Below are positions 49,493 to 56,016 of a stretch of 64,000 nt of DNA, piece by piece. The notes below the pieces were generated by a model. The model made no database searches and was not told the origin of the DNA. It was given only the letters and a program-made list of their open reading frames with translations. The DNA is from JANQOH01 sp965242575 (lineage in GTDB: Bacteria; Pseudomonadota; Alphaproteobacteria; UBA7887): NCBI GenBank assembly GCA_965242575.1, contig OZ251461.1, positions 2,976,001-3,040,000 on the forward strand. Direction: 5' to 3'. Both the position numbers and the translations under genes were made by a program. Position 1 is the stretch's first letter, and each line of letters opens with the position of its first letter.

Positions 49493-50431
49493 TCAATAGC
49501 CGCGCGCCGGGTCGACGACCTCGCGCAGCGGCGCCCCGGCGCGCAGGCGGCGCAGATTCTCCGCCACCTGCGCGGCGGCGGTCTCCGCCGTCACCTGCCC
49601 GGCGACGTGCGGCGTCAACACCACGCGCGGATGCCGCCACAGCGGCGACGACGGCGGCAGGGGCTCCTCGCGGCAGACGTCGAGCCACGCGCCGGAGAGA
49701 CGGCCCGAATCGACGGCCGCCAGCAGGTCGGCCTCGTTCTGGTGCCCGCCGCGCGCCGCGTTCACCACATAGGCGCCGCGCGGCAGCCGCGCGAACAGCC
49801 CGGCGTCGAGGATCCCCGCGGTCTCGCCGGTCAGCGGCAGCAGGCAGACGAGCACGTCGGTCCGGGCGAGGAACGGCCCGAGCCCGTCCGCGCCGGCGTA
49901 CAGCTCGACCCCCGCCGCGCCCGCGTCCGGGCGCGCCGTCCCGCGCCGCCACCCCGCCACGGCGAAGCCCAGCCCGGCGAGGGCGGCGGCGCAGGCGCGC
50001 CCGATCTCGCCCATGCCCATGATCCCGACGCGCCGCCGCGCCGCCGGCGCCGGCGGCAATTGCCGCCACTCCCGCCGCTCCTGGAAGGCGCGGTATTCGG
50101 CGATTTCACGGTGGCGGTACAGCACCGCGAGGAGCACGTATTCGACCATCTGCGCGGTGAGCGCCGGGTCGACCAGCCGGACCACCGGGACGTCGGGCAG
50201 GGAGTCGTCGGCGAAAATGTGGTCCGCCCCGGCGCCGAGCGAGAACACCGCCCGCAGCGCCGGCAGGCGCGCCAGCATCCCCGGTTCGGGCCGCCACACG
50301 AGCGCCGTCTCGATATCGCCGATGCGCCCGACATCCGGCCACACCCGCAATTCGAGCTCCGGCTCCAGCGCCGCGAGCGCCGCCCTCCAGGCGTCCGGGT
50401 CGTCCACCGCGCTCGCGAACAGCATCGCCAT
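49493..50431 (-). CDS. D-2-hydroxyacid dehydrogenase (GhrA-like)
   Basis: The 312-residue NAD(P)H enzyme has FSLGAGADHIFADDSLPDVP in the substrate domain and a Rossmann loop GIMGMGEIGRACAAAL. It also carries VVNAARGGHQNEADLL with the catalytic Arg, and the acid/base pair in REEPLPPSSPLW and HPRVVLTPHVAGQV. The pattern fits glyoxylate/hydroxypyruvate reductase A. ATG 50431 was chosen over the long upstream frame, which is a shadow of the divergent membrane-protein gene. Confidence 0.87.
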   Translation of the reverse strand: MAMLFASAVDDPDAWRAALAALEPELELRVWPDVGRIGDIETALVWRPEPGMLARLPALRAVFSLGAGADHIFADDSLPDVPVVRLVDPALTAQMVEYVLLAVLYRHREIAEYRAFQERREWRQLPPAPAARRRVGIMGMGEIGRACAAALAGLGFAVAGWRRGTARPDAGAAGVELYAGADGLGPFLARTDVLVCLLPLTGETAGILDAGLFARLPRGAYVVNAARGGHQNEADLLAAVDSGRLSGAWLDVCREEPLPPSSPLWRHPRVVLTPHVAGQVTAETAAAQVAENLRRLRAGAPLREVVDPARGY

Positions 50432-50542
50432 GGCCGCGCCTCCCGCCGCCGCCGCCCCGTCCCGGCGGCCATAATTCCGGCGGCCATGATGGCGCGGCGC
50501 GAACGGCTTGTCGCGCGCCGCGCCGCGCGGTATGCAGGGGCC

Positions 50543-51268
50543 ATGGTCGGGCGGTCGTTGGAGACGGGTCTTGCGGTCTGGCGCGGCGCGGCGGTTCGCC
50601 TCGCCGCCGGCCTCGCGTGCTCGGCCTTCGTCGTGGTCGTCTGCTACACCTTCATCGCCGCCGCCACCCCGGGCTACCTCGTCGGCCAGGCGGTCTTCCT
50701 CGTTCCGCTGGGCCTCGCGCTCGCCGGATGGTGGCGGTTCTGCGCCCGCGCCGCGGAGGAGGGGCGGGTTCGCTGGCTCGACCTCGCCGCGGGCCTGCGC
50801 CGCCCGGACCGCGCGCTGATCGCCGGCCTCGCGCCGCCGGCGCTGCTCTCGGCGCCGTGGTGGATGGTGTGGGGCGACTTCGCGCCGTTGCTGCCGCCGT
50901 CGTGGCCGTGGTGGATCGGCGGGACCTTCGTCTTCGTCGGCGGCGTCCTGCTGGCGCCGCTCGCGCTCGCGATCCCCTTCGCGCTCATGGAGCCGGACGG
51001 CGGCGCGGCGAAGGGCGGGTCGCAGGCGCGCTGGCGGAGCGGAATGGCGGCCGGACTCGTCATCGCCGCCATCGGCTGCATCGGCCCCGGCCTGTGGGTG
51101 CTGATGGAGGACCACGTGGTGGGCCCGGTCATGGCCGGCCTGCCGCTGGCGCTGGAGCCCTTCGGCCCCGGACTCGTCCGCGCGGCGGGAGTCGCGGCCG
51201 TGCTGGCCACCGCGCCGGCGGCGAGCTGCGTCTGGGCGGCGTGGGACCGGGCGGCGCGCCCGGGGTAG
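50543..51268 (+). CDS. Polytopic membrane protein, unknown
   Basis: The 241-residue product has about six hydrophobic segments with short charged loops and many Trp residues (SAPWWMVWGDFAPLLPPSW). No conserved motif is recognised. An ATG at 50486 would extend it by 19 basic residues. It precedes two GYF_2 membrane proteins on the same strand by 25 bp, so the three could form an operon. Confidence 0.55.
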   Translation: MVGRSLETGLAVWRGAAVRLAAGLACSAFVVVVCYTFIAAATPGYLVGQAVFLVPLGLALAGWWRFCARAAEEGRVRWLDLAAGLRRPDRALIAGLAPPALLSAPWWMVWGDFAPLLPPSWPWWIGGTFVFVGGVLLAPLALAIPFALMEPDGGAAKGGSQARWRSGMAAGLVIAAIGCIGPGLWVLMEDHVVGPVMAGLPLALEPFGPGLVRAAGVAAVLATAPAASCVWAAWDRAARPG

Positions 51269-51293
51269 CGCCGGACGGCGCGAGGGAAGGTCG

Positions 51294-52415
51294 GTGGCCT
51301 ATTACGTTCTCCTAGACGGCTCCCAGGAGGGGCCCTGCGAAATCGCGACCGTCGACCGCCTGGTCCGCGAAGGGCGCCTCGACCGCGAAACCTACGTCTG
51401 GACCGCCGGGATGGCCGACTGGGCCTTCGCCGATTCGGTTCCGGAGATCGCGGCGCTGCTGCGCGCCGCCGCCGCCGCGCCGCCGCCGCTCCCGCCCGAG
51501 GAGCCGCCGCGCGCCGCGCCGCCGCCCCCGGCGGACGATTCGCTGGCGGACCCGCTCCCCGGCCTCGCGCCGCCGCCGCGCCGCCTGTCCATCGCCCGCG
51601 CGCTGGGCGACGGCGCGCGCGTGCTGTTCCAGGACCCGATTCGGACCGCCGCGTTCGGCGGTGTCTTTTTCGTCCTCCTCGCCGCCTGCACGCCCACCGG
51701 CTGGGCGCTGCTGCTCGACGCCGCCGGCGTCCGGGCCGGCGACCTGGGGCCGGAGCTGGAGGCGCTCGCCGCGCCGCGCAACCGCGCGCGCGCGATGGCC
51801 GCCGGGTCGGCCGCCGGTTTCGCGCTGGGTTCGGTGTTGTGGGGCGGGCTGTGCGCCTCGGCGCTGGCGATGGTGCGCGGCGAGGCGGCGCGCACCGGAC
51901 TCCTGTTCGCCGGCGTCCCGCGCCTGTTCGCGCTGGTCGGGTTCTCGATCCTCGCCGCCGCCGCGTGCTCGATCGGGTTCGCGCTTCTGGTCCTGCCCGG
52001 CGTCTTCCTGCTCGTCTGCCTCGCGCTCGGGCCCTTCGCGGCGGTGGACGGCCGCGCCGGCCCGCTGGCGGCCGCGGCGGCGAGTTTCCGCCTCGTCATG
52101 CGCCTGGGCTGGCTCCAGTGTTTCGGGGCCCTGCTCGCGGCCGGGATACTCGTCCTCGCCGCTTTGGGAGGACTGTCCTTGGCGCTCGGCCAGACCGCCG
52201 CGCTGGAGGCCGGCGGCTGGACCGGGGCGGCGCGCTGGGAGGGCGAATTCCATTCCGTCCTGGAGGACGCGTGGTTCGCCGCGTGGAATCCGCCGGCGGC
52301 GATCTTCCTCGCGATCCTCGCGGGCAAGACGCTGGCGCTCCTGTTCGCCGCCGGGGTGCTCGCCTCGATGTACGACCAGGCCGAGCCGCGCGACGCCGAC
52401 GGGACGGGGCCGTGA
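51294..52415 (+). CDS. GYF_2 (DUF4339) domain membrane protein 1
   Basis: The 373-residue product begins with a GYF_2 domain (1-57: YYVLLDGSQEGPCEIATVDR, TYVWTAGMADWAFA), then a Pro-rich linker (62-90) and a membrane part with five or six helices. GYF_2 domains are thought to bind peptides. It starts with GTG 51294 and its stop overlaps the next gene by 4 bp. The gene after it encodes a paralogue of the same architecture, so the pair arose by duplication. Confidence 0.75.
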   Translation: MAYYVLLDGSQEGPCEIATVDRLVREGRLDRETYVWTAGMADWAFADSVPEIAALLRAAAAAPPPLPPEEPPRAAPPPPADDSLADPLPGLAPPPRRLSIARALGDGARVLFQDPIRTAAFGGVFFVLLAACTPTGWALLLDAAGVRAGDLGPELEALAAPRNRARAMAAGSAAGFALGSVLWGGLCASALAMVRGEAARTGLLFAGVPRLFALVGFSILAAAACSIGFALLVLPGVFLLVCLALGPFAAVDGRAGPLAAAAASFRLVMRLGWLQCFGALLAAGILVLAALGGLSLALGQTAALEAGGWTGAARWEGEFHSVLEDAWFAAWNPPAAIFLAILAGKTLALLFAAGVLASMYDQAEPRDADGTGP

Positions 52416-53371
52416 GCGCCTACCACGTCGCCATCGACGGCAAGCCGCGCGGCCCGCTCTCGCGCGCCGAGGTGATCGCCCTGATCGCGAAGGGGAAGAT
52501 CGAGGCGGACACGAAAATCTGGGAGGCCGGAACCGAAGCTTGGGCGGCGGCGTCGAGTTTCGTCGAGTTCGCCGGCCATTTCGCGACCCGCGCCGCCGTC
52601 CGGCGGGCGGAGGCGCCGGCGGAGCCGAAGCCGGAGCCGTCGCGGCGGCTCGACATCAACGCCGCGGTGGAGGCGGGCCTCGCCGCCTATCGCGAAATGC
52701 CGTGGCGGTCGTATCTCGGCGGGTCGATGTATTACCTCGGCGTCCTCTTCGCCAACACGGCGGTGCTGGTCCGCTTCCTCCTCCCGATGGAGGAGGGCGC
52801 GCCGCCGCCCGTCCCCACCCCGGCGGAGGCGGCGCCGTGGATGATCGGCCTGCTGATCTACGGCGTGGTCCTGCGCGCGGGGTTCGGCCTGTTCATGCTG
52901 CGCGTCCTGCGCGGCGAGACCGCCGCCCCGGCGCTGGTGTTCTCCGGCCTGAAACGGGCCAAGCTCAAGGTGCTGGTCCCCTACGCGCTGCTTTACGGCC
53001 TGGCGGTGTTCGCCGGCCTGAGCTTGTTGATCCTGCCGGGGATCTTCCTCGCCGTCGCCTTCTCGCTCGGTTTCTACATCGTCATGGAGAGCGACCTGGG
53101 GCCCATCGCCGCGATGCGCGAAAGCTGGCGGGCGGTGATGTCGCTGGGCTGGTGGCCGGTGTTCGCGGTGTACGCGGTGGGCTTCGCCGGCGTCATCGCG
53201 CTGGTGACGTTCTCCGGCATGGTGGGCCAGTTCGCCAGGTCGATGCTGATCGGCGAGCTGTTGCAAATGGTCCTCTCCGGCGTCTGGGCGGCGCTGACCG
53301 GCCTGGTCATCGCCGCCGTTTACGAGCAGGCGCGGCGCAACCGCGAGCGCGCGGGCGCTCCGGCGGAGTAG
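52412..53371 (+). CDS. GYF_2 (DUF4339) domain membrane protein 2
   Basis: The 319-residue product has an N-terminal GYF_2 domain (YHVAIDGKPRGPLSRAEVIA, IEADTKIWEAGTEAW, residues 3-50), a linker, and a membrane part with about six helices. It contains LSLLILPGIFLAVAFSLGFY and ESDLGPIAAMRESWRAVMSL, a pattern seen in glycerophosphodiester/DUF975-like integral proteins. GTG 52412 is coupled to the upstream paralogue. Function unknown; an envelope role is inferred. Confidence 0.75.
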   Translation: MSAYHVAIDGKPRGPLSRAEVIALIAKGKIEADTKIWEAGTEAWAAASSFVEFAGHFATRAAVRRAEAPAEPKPEPSRRLDINAAVEAGLAAYREMPWRSYLGGSMYYLGVLFANTAVLVRFLLPMEEGAPPPVPTPAEAAPWMIGLLIYGVVLRAGFGLFMLRVLRGETAAPALVFSGLKRAKLKVLVPYALLYGLAVFAGLSLLILPGIFLAVAFSLGFYIVMESDLGPIAAMRESWRAVMSLGWWPVFAVYAVGFAGVIALVTFSGMVGQFARSMLIGELLQMVLSGVWAALTGLVIAAVYEQARRNRERAGAPAE

Positions 53372-53390
53372 AAGCGGAAAGGAGCCCGAC

Positions 53391-54479
53391 ATGGCGATCG
53401 AACACGTCCAGGCCGATCTGTACCGGCTGCCGTTGCCCACCCCCGTCAAGGCGGCCAGCACCGGCGTGATGCGCGAATTCGACATGGTGACGGCGCGAAT
53501 CCGCGATTCCGACGGCGCCGAGGGCTGCGGCTACACGGTCATGATGGCCGGGCAGGGCGCGGCGGCCGCGACGATTATCGAGCGCGTGTGCGCCGATGTC
53601 CTGCAAGGCGCCGATCCGGGCCGGATCGAATGGTTGTGGCGGCGCATGTGGCGGACCCACCACTACGCCGGGCGCGGCGCGCCGCTGACCTTCGCGCTCG
53701 CCGCCGTCGACACGGCGCTGTGGGACCTGCGCGGGCGGATGCTGGGCGAGCCGCTGTGGCGCCTGTTGGGCGGATACGACCCCAAGGTGCGCGCCTACGC
53801 CGGCAACATCGACCTCAACTTCCCGCTCGGCCAGTTGCTCGCCGGCGCCAGCCGCAGCCTCGAACGGGGTTTCCGGTCGATCAAGATGCGCCTGGGCCGC
53901 CCGGCGCTGGCGGAGGACGTCTCGCGCGTCGCGGCGATGCGCGAGCATCTGGGCCCCGACATCGAATTGATGGCCGACGCCAACGAGGCGTGGCGCGTCG
54001 ATCAGGCGCAGCGCGCGCTGCATGCGCTCAAGGACTTCGACCTGGTGTGGGTCGAGGAGCCCATCGCGCCGGACAACATAGCGGGCTACGCGCATTTGCG
54101 CCGCCTAGGGCTGGTCCCCATCGCGGCGGGGGAGAACCTCCACACGCTGGCCGAGTTCACGGCGCTGGTTTCCGCCGGCGGCGTGGACTTCCCCGAACCC
54201 GACCTGACCACCTGCGGCGGGGTGACGCCGTTCATGAAGGTGGCGCGGCTGTGCGAGGCGCACGGGCTGCCGGTGATGTCGCACGGCGCGCACGAGCTGC
54301 ACGTCCACCTGCTCGCCGCCGCGCCGAACGCCGCCTACCTCGAGGTCCACGGCTTCGGGCTGGAGACGTTCATGGCCGAGGCCGTGCCCGTCGCGGACGG
54401 AATGGCGACCGCGCCCGACCGGCCCGGCCACGGGATCGATTTCGACTGGGCGGCGCTCAACGCGCACCGCGCGCGGTAG
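53391..54479 (+). CDS. Mandelate racemase / muconate lactonizing enzyme family protein
   Basis: This is an enolase-superfamily enzyme of 362 residues. The second catalytic motif is Lys165-Met-Arg167 (RSIKMRLG), KxR rather than the usual KxK. Metal ligands are Asp196 (MADANEAW), Glu222 (VEEPIAP) and Glu248 (IAAGENLHT), and the His is in VMSHGAHELHV (His298). The overall layout suggests an acid-sugar dehydratase or a racemase; the substrate is unknown. It follows the GYF_2 gene by 19 bp and overlaps the convergent ada gene by 23 bp. Confidence 0.88.
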   Translation: MAIEHVQADLYRLPLPTPVKAASTGVMREFDMVTARIRDSDGAEGCGYTVMMAGQGAAAATIIERVCADVLQGADPGRIEWLWRRMWRTHHYAGRGAPLTFALAAVDTALWDLRGRMLGEPLWRLLGGYDPKVRAYAGNIDLNFPLGQLLAGASRSLERGFRSIKMRLGRPALAEDVSRVAAMREHLGPDIELMADANEAWRVDQAQRALHALKDFDLVWVEEPIAPDNIAGYAHLRRLGLVPIAAGENLHTLAEFTALVSAGGVDFPEPDLTTCGGVTPFMKVARLCEAHGLPVMSHGAHELHVHLLAAAPNAAYLEVHGFGLETFMAEAVPVADGMATAPDRPGHGIDFDWAALNAHRAR

Positions 54480-55545
54480 GCGGCCCCGCGCTGCGCTCGA
54501 TGGCGAGCAGGCGCTCCTTGCGCTCCAGGCCCCAGCGGTAGCCGCCGAGGCCGCCATCGGCGCGCGCCGCGCGGTGGCAGGGAACGACGAGGCTCACCGG
54601 GTTCGCGGCGCAGGCGGCGCCCACCGCCCGCGCCGCGCGGGGCTTGCCCAGCGCCGCGGCGATCTCCGCATAGCTGCGCGTCTCGCCGCGCGGAATCGCT
54701 TGCAACGCGCGCCACACGCGGGCCTGGAAGGCGGTCGCGCGGAGGTCGAGCGGCAGGTCGCCGGCGGCCGGCGCGGACGCGAAGCGGGCGACGATCCGCT
54801 CCACCAGTCCGCCGAGGCCCGATTCGTCGCGCTCCAGTTTCGCGAGCGGGAATTCCGCCTCCAGCTCGGCGCGCAAGGCGCCGTCGTCGGCGCCGAAGAA
54901 CACCGCGCAGACGCCGCGTTCGGTCGCCGCCGCGAGCATCCGGTCGAGCGGGCAATCGGCGAGGGCGTAGCGGATCCGCGCGCCCCGCCCGCCCCGCGCA
55001 TAGGTCGCCGGGGTCATGCCGAGGCCGCCGCCGGCCTCATAGACGCGGCTCGGGCCGCCGTAACCGGCGCCGTAGAGCGCCGCCGACACGCCCTCGCCGC
55101 GCCGCAATCCGGCCTGGAAGGCGCGGCGGCGGAGCGCGCCGGCGTAGGCTTTGGGGGTGACTCCGAGCGCCGCCTTGAAGCGCCGCCGCAGCCGGCCGGG
55201 GTCCGCGCCCACCGCCGCCGCGAGCGCGGCGAGGCCCGGCGGGCCGCCGCCCTCCGAACCGAGCGCCCCGGCGATGGCGGCGCAGGCGCGGCGCACCAGT
55301 TCGTCGCTCGCCTCCGGCGCGCAGCGGAGGCAGGCGCGGAACCCCGCGCGCGCCGCGTCCGCGGAGTCGGCGAAGAAGCGGACGCGGCGGCGCGCCGGGC
55401 GGCGGCTCGGGCAGCTCGGCCGGCAGAACACGCCGGTCGACGCAACCGCATAGACGAAGGCGCCGTCGCGGGCGCGGTCGCGCTCCAGGACGGCGGTCCA
55501 CGCCCGCGCCTCGTCGAGCGCAGGTCCGGCGGGAGAATCGGTCAT
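54457..55545 (-). CDS. ada: Ada: bifunctional DNA repair methyltransferase and transcriptional regulator
   Basis: Ada repairs alkylated DNA and, once methylated, activates its regulon. The 362-residue product has the N-terminal phosphotriester domain with zinc/acceptor cysteines Cys41 and Cys45 (GVFCRPSCPSR) and a later CLRC, an AraC-type helix-turn-helix (ALGVTPKAYAGALRRRAF) and the C-terminal O6-methylguanine domain with VVPCHRAARADGGLGGYRWG. All three parts are complete. ATG at 55545 precedes MTDSPAGPAL; the upstream frame extension is not conserved. Confidence 0.93.
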   Translation of the reverse strand: MTDSPAGPALDEARAWTAVLERDRARDGAFVYAVASTGVFCRPSCPSRRPARRRVRFFADSADAARAGFRACLRCAPEASDELVRRACAAIAGALGSEGGGPPGLAALAAAVGADPGRLRRRFKAALGVTPKAYAGALRRRAFQAGLRRGEGVSAALYGAGYGGPSRVYEAGGGLGMTPATYARGGRGARIRYALADCPLDRMLAAATERGVCAVFFGADDGALRAELEAEFPLAKLERDESGLGGLVERIVARFASAPAAGDLPLDLRATAFQARVWRALQAIPRGETRSYAEIAAALGKPRAARAVGAACAANPVSLVVPCHRAARADGGLGGYRWGLERKERLLAIERSAGPPTARGAR

Positions 55546-55743
55546 GGCCCGAACATGCGCCTCCCGGCGCGGCGGCGCTATCCGGTTCCGGCCGCCGAAC
55601 CCGGACGTCTCACGGTTTTCGGGTTCCGGGGGCGGCGCGCGCCGGATCGTCCTCACGCGGCGCGGAACTCGTCCCGGGAGGGACGGCTCGCGTCCCTCGA
55701 TCCGGCGCGGCGCGGCGTCCGGAAAAAAATGTGGGACGGGCGG

Positions 55744-55773
55744 TTGACGGCGCCCGGGCGGCTACGCTAAACT
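55744..55773 (+). promoter_or_regulatory. Candidate sigma70 promoter for the TbpB-like lipoprotein gene
   Basis: TTGACG (55744-55749) and TAAACT (55768-55773) are separated by 18 bp and resemble -35 and -10 boxes. Transcription would begin around 55780, so the whole tandem-repeat array would lie in the mRNA leader. Confidence 0.45.
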
Positions 55774-55781
55774 GGCGACGT

Positions 55782-55997
55782 TCTTCACGGGGCCTCTTCA
55801 CGGGGCCTCTTCACGGGGCCTCTTCACGGGGCCTCTTCACGGGGCCTCTTCACGGGGCCTCTTCACGGGGCCTCTTCACGGGGCCTCTTCACGGGGCCTC
55901 TTCACGGGGCCTCTTCACGGGGCCTCTTCACGGGGCCTCTTCACGGGGCCTCTTCACGGGGCCTCTTCACGGGGCCTCTTCACGGGGCCTCTTCACG
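55782..55997 (+). repeat. 13-bp tandem repeat array, about 16.6 copies
   Basis: The unit TCTTCACGGGGCC occurs 16 times without a visible change from 55782 to 55989, followed by a partial copy (TCTTCACG) to 55997. The 13-bp length is not a multiple of 3, so the array is not built for coding. It lies between a candidate promoter and the ribosome-binding site (AGGAGG at about 56005) of the lipoprotein gene. Perfect copies point to recent or ongoing slippage. Confidence 0.97.
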
Positions 55998-56016
55998 ATG
56001 AAGCAGGAGGCCCGCA

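Noticed and set aside
55782..55997. CRISPR-like regular repeats
   Set aside because: Units of 13 bp are directly adjacent with no spacers, and no cas gene is present; it is a simple tandem repeat.
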